From Paludibacteraceae bacterium (GTDB lineage: Bacteria; Bacteroidota; Bacteroidia; Bacteroidales; Paludibacteraceae): a stretch of DNA of 64,000 nt. The stretch lies in assembly GCA_017962085.1 (NCBI GenBank), contig JAGCWA010000005.1, forward strand, positions 1-64,000. The letters are read 5' to 3'. Below the pieces are notes generated by a model. The model was not told where the DNA came from, ran no database searches, and worked only from the letters and a program-made list of their open reading frames with translations. Shown piece after piece: positions 9,544-18,170 of this stretch. Both the position numbers and the translations under genes were made by a program. The stretch's first letter is position 1. Each line of letters opens with the position of its first letter.

Positions 9544-10605
9544 ATGGAATTAGAGAAATTGAATTTGAAGGGTGTTGAAGACAAACGTCCTTTGGTGATC
9601 GCGGGACCATGTAGCGCGGAGACGGAAGATCAAGTGATGGATACGGCTAAGCAATTGGCCAAGAACGGTATCAAGGTGTTCCGTGCGGGTGTGTGGAAAC
9701 CACGTACCAAGCCAGGGGGCTTCGAGGGTAACGGTGTGGCCGCTTTGCCATGGTTGCAGCAGGTGAAGAAGGAGACGGGCATGCTCGTCGCTACCGAGGT
9801 GGCTACCGCTAAGCACGTCGAGGAGGCGCTGAAGTATGGCGTGGACCTGTTGTGGATCGGTGCGCGCACGACGGCTGACCCGTTCGCTGTGCAGGAGATC
9901 GCCGACACTTTGAAGGGCGTGGATATGCCTATCCTCGTGAAGAACCCTGTCAACCCTGACCTCGAATTGTGGATCGGCGCTTTGCAGCGTATCAACAATG
10001 CGGGCATCAAGCGTTTGGGCGCTATCCACAGAGGATTCAGCACCTACGACAAGAAACTCTATAGAAACCTTCCTCAATGGCACATTCCAATCGAGTTGCA
10101 CCGCCGCATCCCTGAGTTGCCGATTATCTGCGACCCAAGCCATATCTCCGGTCGTCGTGACCTCATCTCTCCGCTTTGCCAGCAGGCGATGGACCTTCAG
10201 TTCGACGGTCTCATCATCGAGTCCCACTGCGATCCTGACCATGCATGGAGTGACGCTTCCCAGCAGCTCACACCGGATGTTCTTTCCCTCGTCCTCAATA
10301 ACCTCGTGATCAGGGAGACCAACCAGACGACGGAGAACCTCGCGGAGTTGCGTAAGCAGATCGACGAGATCGACATGGAGTTGACCGAGATGTTGGCGAA
10401 ACGTATGCGTGTGGCAAGGGAAATCGGTATCTACAAGAAGGAGCATGAGATGGCTATCCTCCAGACCCAGCGTTACGACGAGATCATCAACAAGCGTGTG
10501 GAGGCTGGTTCCGCTATGGAGATGGACGGCGAGTTCATGAAGGTGGTCTTCGAGGCTATCCATGCTGAGTCTGTCCGTCAACAGATGAAGATCATGGAGA
10601 ATTAA
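9544..10605 (+). CDS. aroF: DAHP synthase fused to chorismate mutase (AroQ type)
   Basis: Bifunctional enzyme of 353 residues joining the first step of the shikimate pathway (phosphoenolpyruvate + erythrose 4-phosphate to DAHP) to the chorismate-to-prephenate step. Residues 1-260 are a type I DAHP synthase of the KDO8P-like branch (GPCSAE, WIGARTT, KNP, IHRGFS, DPSHISGRRD). Residues 265-350 are a helical chorismate mutase (LAELRKQIDEID, MRVAREIGIYKKEH). The fusion is common in Bacteroidetes. The aminotransferase and prephenate dehydrogenase genes that often lie nearby are absent here: the next gene is map. Following pheA under the same leader, it puts entry to the whole pathway under aromatic control. 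Confidence 0.93.
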   Translation: MELEKLNLKGVEDKRPLVIAGPCSAETEDQVMDTAKQLAKNGIKVFRAGVWKPRTKPGGFEGNGVAALPWLQQVKKETGMLVATEVATAKHVEEALKYGVDLLWIGARTTADPFAVQEIADTLKGVDMPILVKNPVNPDLELWIGALQRINNAGIKRLGAIHRGFSTYDKKLYRNLPQWHIPIELHRRIPELPIICDPSHISGRRDLISPLCQQAMDLQFDGLIIESHCDPDHAWSDASQQLTPDVLSLVLNNLVIRETNQTTENLAELRKQIDEIDMELTEMLAKRMRVAREIGIYKKEHEMAILQTQRYDEIINKRVEAGSAMEMDGEFMKVVFEAIHAESVRQQMKIMEN

Positions 10606-10609
10606 GAGT

Positions 10610-10676
10610 TAGTGGGCTAAAGCCTAATGCCTTAGACCTATAGTCTAACGTCTTAGACCTAAAGTCTAAAAAAAAC
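10610..10676. repeat. Consecutive small palindromes
   Basis: Three short inverted repeats in a row: ggctaaagcc, ttagacctatagtctaa and ttagacctaaagtctaa. No T-run follows on the plus strand, so they are not a standard terminator for the gene before. Function unknown. Confidence 0.5.
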
Positions 10677-10754
10677 GGTGCACATTTCATTATTTGCTCA
10701 TAATTGAGTACTTTTGTGAAGTGTGCACTTTTGTGTGCGAAAAAATGATAGGTA

Positions 10755-11609
10755 ATGGGAAAAGGACGTCGTCTGTGGTTTGTGCCTAAGGATAGGGAAG
10801 CCACTGAAATGGAGAAGAAAGTGATGTTTTACGAGAGCCGCGGATTTGAGGTCCCGCCTCGTAAGCTGATTAAAACGCCTGAGCAGATAGAGGGAATTCG
10901 TCAGAGTGGGGTGGTCAACACAGGTGTGTTGGACCTTGTGGAGCGTGAGATCCATGCGGGTATGTCCACCGAGGACATCGACAAACTGGTTTACGACTAC
11001 ACGACTGCGCACGGGGCTATTCCGGCACCGCTCAACTACGAGGGTTTCCCGAAAAGCGTATGCACCTCCATCAATGAGGTGGTTTGCCACGGCATCCCTA
11101 ACCCGAGGACGATTTTGAAGGAGGGTGACATCATCAATGTGGATGTCTCCACAATCCTGAATGGTTACTTCAGCGACGCTTCCCGCATGTTCTGCATCGG
11201 AGAGGTTTCTCCTGAAAAGAAACGTTTGGTGGAGGTTACCCGCGAGTGCTTGCAGATAGGCATGGAGGCCGCTAAGCCTTACGGTTTCGTGGGGGATATA
11301 GGCTTCGCCATTGAGCAGCATGCGAAGAAAAACGGCTATTCGGTGGTCCGTGACCTTTCGGGCCATGGCGTGGGACTCGAATTCCACGAGGAGCCGCAGG
11401 TGGACCATTTCGGCAAGCGTGGCACAGGTATGCTCCTCGTCCCAGGTATGGTCTTCACCATCGAGCCGATGATTAACATGGGTAAATATCCGGTCAACTT
11501 TAGCCGAATAGACGGTTGGACAGTGACCACGCGCGACGGATTGCCTTCCGCCCAGTGGGAACACACCTTCCTGATGACGGAGAATGGACTGGAGATATTG
11601 ACTTACTGA
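10755..11609 (+). CDS. map: Type I methionine aminopeptidase
   Basis: Removes the initiator Met from new proteins; cytoplasmic dinuclear metalloenzyme. The five metal ligands can be placed: Asp pair in INVDVSTILNGYFSDASR, His in GHGVGLEFHEEP, Glu in VFTIEPM and Glu in WEHTFLMTENG. The 284 residues include about 40 residues before the conserved LIKTPEQIEGIRQSG. That extension (PKDREATEMEKK...PPRK) looks like the N-terminal segment of other Bacteroidales enzymes, so I keep the start at 10755; 10809 is the alternative. A TACTTTTG box lies at 10709-10716. The gene ends in a terminator and appears monocistronic. Confidence 0.93.
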   Translation: MGKGRRLWFVPKDREATEMEKKVMFYESRGFEVPPRKLIKTPEQIEGIRQSGVVNTGVLDLVEREIHAGMSTEDIDKLVYDYTTAHGAIPAPLNYEGFPKSVCTSINEVVCHGIPNPRTILKEGDIINVDVSTILNGYFSDASRMFCIGEVSPEKKRLVEVTRECLQIGMEAAKPYGFVGDIGFAIEQHAKKNGYSVVRDLSGHGVGLEFHEEPQVDHFGKRGTGMLLVPGMVFTIEPMINMGKYPVNFSRIDGWTVTTRDGLPSAQWEHTFLMTENGLEILTY

Positions 11610-11715
11610 TTTTAAAAATAAAAATATGAGACGTACGATGCAATATTTTCAAAATTGCTTCGTTTAGATATTGTGTTTTTCAATGGTAGTATTTTAAAAG
11701 TAATACAGTGTTATG

Positions 11716-11752
11716 TTTGGGTTGCCCGTGAGGGTCGCCCAAATTTTTTTTT
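11716..11752 (+). terminator. map terminator
   Basis: Outer stem tttggg/cccaaa (11716-11721 with 11738-11743), inner stem ccc/ggg, followed by nine T. Confidence 0.7.
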
Positions 11753-11791
11753 GCACTGGGAGCCCTTTTTATATGCGGTGCCGATTAATAT

Positions 11792-11823
11792 TTTGCATCG
11801 CAATCCTAAATGTTATATCTTTG
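11792..11823 (+). promoter_or_regulatory. Promoter of the MBOAT-SGNH operon
   Basis: TTTG at 11792-11795 and TATCTTTG at 11816-11823, spacer 20 bases: a full match to the Bacteroidetes promoter. It lies inside the longest open frame and so sets the start of the gene at 11859. Confidence 0.8.
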
Positions 11824-11858
11824 CAAATGAATGTAATTTTATAGATAAAGATTTTGTC

Positions 11859-13283
11859 ATGTTGTTCAACACGTTTTCTTTTTTCACGTTTTTGCTGATA
11901 GTCTATGTGGCCTATTTATTTGTTTTTTGTAGAAAAAAGAATTTGCGTAATGTTTTTTTGTTGGTTGCCAGTTATGTGTTTTATGGATGGTGGGATTATA
12001 GGTTCTTGCTGCTTATCTTTTCCGTCTCATTGCTTAGCTTTTTAAGTGGAAAGTTCATAGACGCGTATAGGGAGGACAAGCGCAAGTCGAAGATGATTCT
12101 GTGGGCGAATATAGTGGTTAACCTACTCTTGCTGGGCTATTTCAAGTATGTCAACTTCTTTATCGATAGTGCGAAGATGTTGTTGTCCTTGTTCCATATT
12201 CAGGTGGATTGGCCGACATTGAACGTTATCCTTCCGGTCGGAATCAGTTTCTATACGTTCCAGGCGCTGAGCTACACGATTGATGTTTACAAGGAAAAGG
12301 TGCAGGCGACCAAGGATGTCGTCTCGTATTTCACGTATATCGCTTTCTTCCCTCAATTGATCGCGGGCCCGATAGAAAGGGCGTCCAATATGTTGCCGCA
12401 GTTTTCGTCGGTGTTCAAGTTCGATTATGACAAGGCCCGCTCAGGACTTCTGCTGATAGCTGTCGGGTTGGTGAAGAAGATGGTGATAGCGGACCGTCTC
12501 GCTGTTTATGTGGATGGAGTGTGGGGGAATTTGCATAATGCGGATGGATTGTCCCTTGTCGTGGGTCTGCTGTTTTTCTCTTTCCAGTTGTACCTGGATT
12601 TCTCGGCCTATTCGCAGATTGCGATCGGTACAGCCCGCTTGTTTGGCTTTGAGTTGATGCAGAACTTCAATAGTCCCTATCTCTCCGTCTCTTTCGCGGA
12701 TTTCTGGAAAAGATGGCACATCTCTTTGACGAGCTGGTTCCGTGATTATCTGTACATCCCTTTGGGAGGTAACCGGAAGGGCGTTTTGTTTACTTATCTG
12801 AATATATTCATTATTTTCCTGGTGAGCGGACTCTGGCATGGCGCTTCCTGGACCTTTGTGGTTTGGGGTTGCCTTAATGGTATATTCTTGATAATCAATA
12901 AATTGGTAAAATGGAACCCCACCAACTTCTTTACGGGTTTGTTGGGGGCTGTCGTGACTTTCTCCCTATGGACGCTTTCCCTCAGCTTCTTCAGGAGCCA
13001 GTCTATTTCTGACGCCTTCTATGTTTTGGCGAATATGGGCTCATCCAACTCCGACGCGTTGTATGATTTCGGGTTGAACAGCATGGAGTTCGGATTTGTC
13101 TCCAAGATGTTGGTGGCTCTTATGGTGCTTGAGTTATTGATAGAGAAGAAGGGGGAATTGTTTTATAAAGTGCTGAACTTTGTCCCGATAAGATGGATCG
13201 TGTACATATTATTGCCATTGGCCATTGTCTATTTGGGCGTTTATGGGGCCAGTGATAATTCGTTTATTTATTTCCAATTTTAA
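11859..13283 (+). CDS. MBOAT-family membrane O-acyltransferase
   Basis: Polytopic inner-membrane protein of 474 residues with about ten hydrophobic segments. It resembles AlgI/DltB-type acyltransferases that pass acyl groups across the membrane to extracytoplasmic polysaccharides. The signature is WKRWHISLTSWFRDYLYIPLGG followed by the catalytic His in SGLWHGASWTF (near residue 325). The open frame extends to 11655, but a good promoter lies within that extension, so I start at the ATG at 11859 (MLFNTFSFFTFLL). The SGNH-like gene begins 5 bases downstream, as in other acetylation pairs. The acceptor glycan is unknown; no polysaccharide locus is in view. Confidence 0.88.
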   Translation: MLFNTFSFFTFLLIVYVAYLFVFCRKKNLRNVFLLVASYVFYGWWDYRFLLLIFSVSLLSFLSGKFIDAYREDKRKSKMILWANIVVNLLLLGYFKYVNFFIDSAKMLLSLFHIQVDWPTLNVILPVGISFYTFQALSYTIDVYKEKVQATKDVVSYFTYIAFFPQLIAGPIERASNMLPQFSSVFKFDYDKARSGLLLIAVGLVKKMVIADRLAVYVDGVWGNLHNADGLSLVVGLLFFSFQLYLDFSAYSQIAIGTARLFGFELMQNFNSPYLSVSFADFWKRWHISLTSWFRDYLYIPLGGNRKGVLFTYLNIFIIFLVSGLWHGASWTFVVWGCLNGIFLIINKLVKWNPTNFFTGLLGAVVTFSLWTLSLSFFRSQSISDAFYVLANMGSSNSDALYDFGLNSMEFGFVSKMLVALMVLELLIEKKGELFYKVLNFVPIRWIVYILLPLAIVYLGVYGASDNSFIYFQF

Positions 13284-13288
13284 GCCGT

Positions 13289-14821
13289 ATGAGTAGTAGT
13301 AAAGGAAAAAACAATAGGCAGAGTAATGTTAACGTCGCTGTTGATGCCCCTTCGAAAAAGGAGAGCGGAAACTCTTGGCTTAAAAGCAAATATGTTCTGT
13401 TGCTGAAATTGGTTTTGGTGCTCTCCGTCGTGTTGTATTGTATTCATTATACGGACAGCAAGAAATACTTTGACCCGGACATGGAGATGGCCGCCCATGC
13501 GACGTTCAAGCGTTGGGAATCATTCTATGAATTGACGGAGAAGGACTCTATCGACATCCTCGTTTTGGGTAATTCCCATGCCAATCATTCGATAAACCCT
13601 AAGAACTTGAGTGCGACCACGGGTACTATCAGTTTCGTCATGGCGCAGAGTGGGGCGGACATATCGGATGCCTATTATTCCCTTGAAGAGGCTCTGACCA
13701 GAACCCGCCCTAAGTTGTGTGTGGTGGAAACGTATGGCTGCATTGACGAGAATTATGTCAGTAAAAGGGGAAGGGCCGTTTCGAGGATGAAATGTTTCTC
13801 CGCCCGCCAGAACTTCAACTTAAAGATGAAATCGATGCCGGATTTGTATGAATATGACGACTACCCGGCAGCGTGGAGCACTACGATTAGGAACCATGAG
13901 TTTATATTTAGGGATACGGCACAAATAAACCGTAATGTCTTGTTGCGGAAAAAGCCTTATCTCCGCAAAAAGGCGGCGTTTGACACGATTCCGCTCTACT
14001 TGGGGCGTATGTTGCGCTTCCAGTCGGGTCTGACGGATAGTCTGCAGAACATCTATAAGGAGAAGGGACCAAGGATAGTTTGTACGGATACGAGTGGCTT
14101 TTCCATCAACTCCCAGGCGGAGTATTACATCCGTAAAATCGCGGACCTGTGTAAGCGGAACGATATTCCTTTGCTTTTCCTGACTGTTCCGATGTATCAC
14201 AAACATATAGGGAACTATGAACTGTGGCACAATGAGTTGGCCAAGATCATAGATCCGCTACAGGTCAAGTGGTATGATATGCAGCTGGACTATGATTCGG
14301 TGGCTTATATTCCGGAGTGCTTTGAGAACACATATGATTTTAACCAACATATCACGTATCAAGGTTCTATGGTTACCACTTACAAGTTGGCGCATTATAT
14401 ACAGGATAGTATGGGCATAACATTGCCTAACCGGTTTGATGACCCACAATGGAACAAACTTTTCTACGGGCAGGAAGGATATTTCTTCAATTGCGCGCCG
14501 AACGATCAAGACACAGCGCGTCATACGGTGGCGAGGAACCAAAAGATTGGAGATCTCCTCGTGAAGTCCCTTTTCTGGGAGGAAAGCAAACAGTCCAGGA
14601 GGATGACCCTTATGATCCAGAAAGACGAGAAGGTGGATAAGAGAGATACGGTGATGCTTGTCCTCAAAGGGAAGGTGAAAGGACAGGTGGTGTGGAACGC
14701 CCAGGTCTCCGCTCCGAAGGTTGCCCAGATAGATCCCCTTTACCACAATTTGTATATAGTCAATGTCATAAAGGATTTTGAACCAGACTCTCTGCTTTCG
14801 GTCAGGTTGTCGAACAAGTGA
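13289..14821 (+). CDS. Membrane-anchored SGNH/AlgX-like protein, partner of the MBOAT
   Basis: 510 residues with an N-terminal cytoplasmic tail, one membrane helix at about 31-52 and a large exported domain. LVLGNSHANHS (about 91-101) resembles SGNH block I with Ser as nucleophile. A late D-x-x-x-H pattern (YDFNQHITYQGS) fits the block V Asp-His pair. In alginate and related systems such a protein takes the acetyl group from the MBOAT and puts it on the sugar; that role is inferred from the 5-base gap and the fold signature. Its last 120 residues, a beta-rich region, match nothing I know. Confidence 0.75.
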   Translation: MSSSKGKNNRQSNVNVAVDAPSKKESGNSWLKSKYVLLLKLVLVLSVVLYCIHYTDSKKYFDPDMEMAAHATFKRWESFYELTEKDSIDILVLGNSHANHSINPKNLSATTGTISFVMAQSGADISDAYYSLEEALTRTRPKLCVVETYGCIDENYVSKRGRAVSRMKCFSARQNFNLKMKSMPDLYEYDDYPAAWSTTIRNHEFIFRDTAQINRNVLLRKKPYLRKKAAFDTIPLYLGRMLRFQSGLTDSLQNIYKEKGPRIVCTDTSGFSINSQAEYYIRKIADLCKRNDIPLLFLTVPMYHKHIGNYELWHNELAKIIDPLQVKWYDMQLDYDSVAYIPECFENTYDFNQHITYQGSMVTTYKLAHYIQDSMGITLPNRFDDPQWNKLFYGQEGYFFNCAPNDQDTARHTVARNQKIGDLLVKSLFWEESKQSRRMTLMIQKDEKVDKRDTVMLVLKGKVKGQVVWNAQVSAPKVAQIDPLYHNLYIVNVIKDFEPDSLLSVRLSNK

Positions 14822-14903
14822 TGGAACCAGGGAAGTAGGTCTCGGGGCAGACCTCCGAGAAGATAGATATGCATGGTTAAATATGTAAAAATAGGCTGTC
14901 TAA

Positions 14904-15782
14904 ATGAATTGTAGATATTTGGTTAGAGGGCTATTCCTCATCTCGGTTTTCCTGACAAGCAGTGTGGCGTCTTGCCTTGCGGAGGATTCATCTTATCGCA
15001 AGTTGTTGTTGGAGTTTATCCAAAAAAAGGAAGGCACGAGAAGTTTGCTGCAAAAGAGAGAAAAGGCAGTGGGCGCATATTCTTCTCTGCTGGTGTCGAT
15101 GGGGTGCCCGGAGGAATTGGCCAGGCAAAGGGCCTGCAAGTTCCATGACGAAGTGCATTTCCCCGATAGGATGAATTGGATGGAGTCGAAGTACAAACAG
15201 TCTGTGACGGAGCAGGATTTGAAAAACGGAATCACATTCTTCTCTTCTACTGCCGGGAGTTTGGCGAAGGAGCATTTGTCCGTTTATCACGACGAAAAGG
15301 TGCAAGCGCAGATGTTTAACAAGATCACACCTGACATCGAAAAAATCGTAGCGGGAGAAAAGGCGGGGAGTGTAAGCGTTTCATTGCCAAAAAGTTACCA
15401 AAAGGCTTACCGTGAGTATTACAAGTTATCAAGCCAGGAGAAATCCATGGGTGTGTTGATCGGGCAGATTGTCTCTATGATATCCCCGGATGATGAGAAG
15501 TTGGCTGCAAGTTTGGCGGAGTATATGAACGAGAACATGATGTTGTTGCTGATGGAGGCTGGATATCCTACCGTGACCGAGGCTGATCTTAAGGCATTTT
15601 CCGATTTCTTCAAGACTGAGTCGGGCAAGAAATTCTCCAAGACGAATGCCGATATTTTGCAGGATGTGATGAATTTCAGTACGTCTGAAACCACGAAGTT
15701 CCAATTGTCGCAAAAGAACTGGATGGAAGAGGAGGCCGCTAAAACGGATAGTGCCGCCGCTTCGAAGGCGGCGAAGCCTTGA
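14904..15782 (+). CDS. Exported DUF2059-like protein
   Basis: 292 residues. The N-terminal signal ends in SVASC, which could be a lipobox; cleavage after ASCLA is the alternative. The mature part is helical and charged. Two regions look like DUF2059 (FFSSTAGSLAKEH at about 112-125 and FSDFFKTESGKKFSKT at about 230-246), a pattern seen in many periplasmic proteins of unknown role. The last 20 residues are Ala/Lys-rich. It follows the acyltransferase pair by 82 bases with a small hairpin between, so co-transcription is possible but not shown. Confidence 0.75.
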   Translation: MNCRYLVRGLFLISVFLTSSVASCLAEDSSYRKLLLEFIQKKEGTRSLLQKREKAVGAYSSLLVSMGCPEELARQRACKFHDEVHFPDRMNWMESKYKQSVTEQDLKNGITFFSSTAGSLAKEHLSVYHDEKVQAQMFNKITPDIEKIVAGEKAGSVSVSLPKSYQKAYREYYKLSSQEKSMGVLIGQIVSMISPDDEKLAASLAEYMNENMMLLLMEAGYPTVTEADLKAFSDFFKTESGKKFSKTNADILQDVMNFSTSETTKFQLSQKNWMEEEAAKTDSAAASKAAKP

Positions 15783-15942
15783 TCCTTCCCATGAGGGGAA
15801 ACGGACCTCGTATTTGTGCGTGATCGGGGTGGTTCCCGTGAATCGAGGGAAAGTTGTCCGGAATATTTTTTGCAGGTAAGAAAATAATGCCTATATTCGC
15901 GTTCCCATTTGTGGGGATTGTAATTAATTAATATTTAGTTTT

Positions 15943-16293
15943 ATGTTAAATCAGTACGAGACCGTTTTCATCTTGACTCCCGTTTTATCTGACAATCAGA
16001 TGAAGGAAACGGCGGAAAAATTCAAGGGCGTTCTGACGGACGCCGGTGCTGAGATTATCAGCGAGGAGCAATGGGGCCTTCGCCATTTGGCATACCCTAT
16101 TGAAGGTAAGACCACTGGATTCTATTGCTTGATAGAGTTCAAGGCAGAGCCTAACACGATCGATCTTCTGGAGACCCAGTATCGTCGTGACGAGAAAGTG
16201 ATTCGCTTCCTTACCACAAAACTCGACAAATATGCAGTTGAGTATGCGGCAAAAAGAAGAAGTTTAAAATCTAACAAAGAGAAGGAGGCTTAA
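15943..16293 (+). CDS. rpsF: Ribosomal protein bS6
   Basis: 116 residues beginning [17 protein letters not shown], the usual bS6 start. It carries the [21 protein letters not shown] region that contacts bS18 in the 30S platform, then a basic tail. First gene of rpsF-rpsR-rplI. The 160 bases upstream hold no gene; a weak TATATTCG box lies near 15891. Confidence 0.97.
   Translation: MLNQYETVFILTPVLSDNQMKETAEKFKGVLTDAGAEIISEEQWGLRHLAYPIEGKTTGFYCLIEFKAEPNTIDLLETQYRRDEKVIRFLTTKLDKYAVEYAAKRRSLKSNKEKEA
16282..16288 (+). promoter_or_regulatory. Strong Shine-Dalgarno for rpsR
   Basis: AAGGAGG lies within the last codons of rpsF, 7 bases before the rpsR ATG at 16296. Nearly all other genes here lack such a site. 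Confidence 0.8.
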
Positions 16294-16295
16294 AA

Positions 16296-16568
16296 ATGGC
16301 AGCACAAAATTCATCAGAAATCAGATATTTAACCCCGCCGACGGTGGACGTTAAGAAGAAGAAGTATTGCCGTTTCAAAAAGAGCGGTATCAAGTATATC
16401 GACTACAAGGACCCTGAGTTCTTGAAGAAGTTCTTGAACGAGCAAGGTAAGATTTTGCCTCGCCGCCTCACCGGAACTTCCTTGAAGTACCAGAGAAAGG
16501 TCGCTCAAGCAGTGAAAAGAGCTCGCCACTTGGCGTTGCTTCCATTTGTAACCGATTTGATGAAATAA
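16296..16568 (+). CDS. rpsR: Ribosomal protein bS18
   Basis: 90 residues with the bS18 core [26 protein letters not shown] and [27 protein letters not shown]. It starts 2 bases after the rpsF stop, in the usual order, without the single-strand-binding-protein gene found between them in some phyla. It binds beside bS6 on the small subunit, close to the 3' end of 16S rRNA. Confidence 0.97.
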   Translation: MAAQNSSEIRYLTPPTVDVKKKKYCRFKKSGIKYIDYKDPEFLKKFLNEQGKILPRRLTGTSLKYQRKVAQAVKRARHLALLPFVTDLMK

Positions 16569-16572
16569 AAAA

Positions 16573-16579
16573 AAGGAGG
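16573..16579 (+). promoter_or_regulatory. Strong Shine-Dalgarno for rplI
   Basis: AAGGAGG, 8 bases before the rplI ATG at 16588; unusual in a genome whose genes mostly lack one. Confidence 0.8.
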
Positions 16580-16587
16580 AACGAACA

Positions 16588-17031
16588 ATGGAAATCATTT
16601 TATTGCAAGACGTACAAAACTTGGGTTACAAGGACGATGTTGTGAAGGTAAAGAACGGTTATGGCCGTAACTACCTCATTCCTCAAGGTAAAGCTATCTT
16701 GGCTACTCCATCTGCCAAGAAACAATTGGAAGAGAACTTGAAACAACGTGCTCACAAGCTGGCTAAGATCAAGGCTGACGCTGAGGAATTGGCCGCTAAA
16801 CTGAACGGTGTTTCATTGCAAATCGGTGCGAAGACCAGCGCTACTGGCACGATCTTCGGTTCTGTCAATAACATCCAAATCGCTGAGGCTTTGGCTAAGC
16901 AGGGATTCGATATCGACAGAAAGATTATCTTCATCAACGACAACGTGAAGGAGCTCGGCTCCTACAAGGCTACGGTTAAACTCCACAAGGAGGTTTCCGC
17001 GGAAATCAACTTCGAGGTTGTCGCTGAATAA
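16588..17031 (+). CDS. rplI: Ribosomal protein bL9
   Basis: 147 residues. The N-terminal domain has the bL9 signature [36 protein letters not shown], then a long connecting helix (40-75) and the C-terminal RNA-binding domain. Full length for the family. Last gene of the ribosomal operon and followed by a terminator. Confidence 0.97.
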   Translation: MEIILLQDVQNLGYKDDVVKVKNGYGRNYLIPQGKAILATPSAKKQLEENLKQRAHKLAKIKADAEELAAKLNGVSLQIGAKTSATGTIFGSVNNIQIAEALAKQGFDIDRKIIFINDNVKELGSYKATVKLHKEVSAEINFEVVAE

Positions 17032-17056
17032 TCCGGTGATTCTATAAAACATTATG

Positions 17057-17089
17057 CGGGGACGAATTTTTTTCGCCCCCGTTTTTTTT
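17057..17089 (+). terminator. Terminator of rpsF-rpsR-rplI
   Basis: Stem cggggacga/tcgcccccg (17057-17065 with 17073-17081, one mismatch), followed by eight T. Confidence 0.85.
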
Positions 17090-17159
17090 GTTTTTTTGGC
17101 TTTACTAATTGAATCCGTTTTCCTATATTTGTGATGTCTGATATAGATTTGGAAGAGTT

Positions 17160-17933
17160 ATGAAAAGGATAATCTTTTTTTTAATTGTCGGGCTGTTTTC
17201 GGCCGCTACTGCCTTCTCTATCAATGAGGTAGATTCGAAGGGCCGTAAGCAGGGCGTGTGGAAGAAACCATACGGGAACGGTTACTTCATGTACGAGGGC
17301 GAGTTCAAGGACGACCAGCCTGTCGGCACCTTCAAGAGATACTACGAGGATGGTGTGCTGAAATCCATCCAACAGTATGGGGAAAACGAGACTTCCGCCA
17401 TCGTCATCTATGAAAACGACGGATTGACGAAAGCCGCGCAGGGCGCTTATATCGGTAAGGTGAAGGAGGGCGAGTGGATCTACTACGTCGGAGGAAAAGT
17501 CTCCCTCATCGAGCACTATGCGAAGGGCGTTCTCGTGGATACCCTGAAATCATTCGCCAAGACGGGTGAACTGATCGAGAAGACCCCTTATAAAGAGGGC
17601 AAGATGAATGGTATACAGACCCGTTACCTGCAGGATGGCAAGCTCTATTCGGAGTCCCCTTACAAAATGGGCGTCGAGGATGGTGTCTATAAACTTTACG
17701 AGGGCCACGATTTCCCTGTCATTGAGGGCTTGTATGTCGGCGGGAAAAAACACGGCAACTGGCTGGTGAAGGACGATGCCGGCAACGTGAAGGATACCCT
17801 GAAATACAACATGGGCGTGTTGCTGAACAGCAAAGAGCTGAACAAGGAGTATGCCGCGGAGGCTGCCGAAAACGAAAAGAATGAGGGCAAGATACCTGAA
17901 CCTGACCAAATGCTCAACGCACAGGGCAAATAG
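17160..17933 (+). CDS. Exported MORN-variant repeat protein (YwqK-like)
   Basis: 257 residues with a signal peptide (MKRIIFFLIVGLFSAATAFS). It then shows repeated 20-25 residue units of the form G-x-W-x-x-Y-x-x-G-x-L-x-x-x-x-x-Y-x-x-G (GEWIYYVGGKVSLIEHYAKG, GNWLVKDDAGNVKDTLKYNMG), the MORN_2 pattern. Proteins of this type are often labelled YwqK-family antitoxins, but a secreted single-gene version in Bacteroidetes is more likely a surface or periplasmic protein of unknown role. No toxin gene lies beside it. Ends in a Glu/Lys-rich tail and a strong terminator. Confidence 0.8.
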   Translation: MKRIIFFLIVGLFSAATAFSINEVDSKGRKQGVWKKPYGNGYFMYEGEFKDDQPVGTFKRYYEDGVLKSIQQYGENETSAIVIYENDGLTKAAQGAYIGKVKEGEWIYYVGGKVSLIEHYAKGVLVDTLKSFAKTGELIEKTPYKEGKMNGIQTRYLQDGKLYSESPYKMGVEDGVYKLYEGHDFPVIEGLYVGGKKHGNWLVKDDAGNVKDTLKYNMGVLLNSKELNKEYAAEAAENEKNEGKIPEPDQMLNAQGK

Positions 17934-17967
17934 GTCTTTCCGACATCGGGTTCGGGTTGACCGACAT

Positions 17968-18001
17968 AAAGCGGCGGGGCTTGATTGCCTCGCCGCTTTT
18001 T
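17968..18001 (+). terminator. Intrinsic terminator
   Basis: Stem agcggcggggc/gcctcgccgct (one G-T pair), loop ttgatt, followed by ttttt. Confidence 0.85.
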
Positions 18002-18170
18002 CGCTTCTTCGGACCTGCCTCGGTACCCTTCGTACGAATGGTGGCCGGGCGGATTGATTGTGGTTAAAAATGGTGAAAAAGTTTTTCATCGTGCGCATAT
18101 ATTTTGGCGCTTGGCGCATTCCCTATGCGCTTTTTTCGTATCTTTGCCCAAAACGGTAATATTTTGAGTT

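Noticed and set aside
10610-10676. Terminator of the aromatic operon
   Set aside because: The palindromes are followed by A-runs, not T-runs, on the plus strand.
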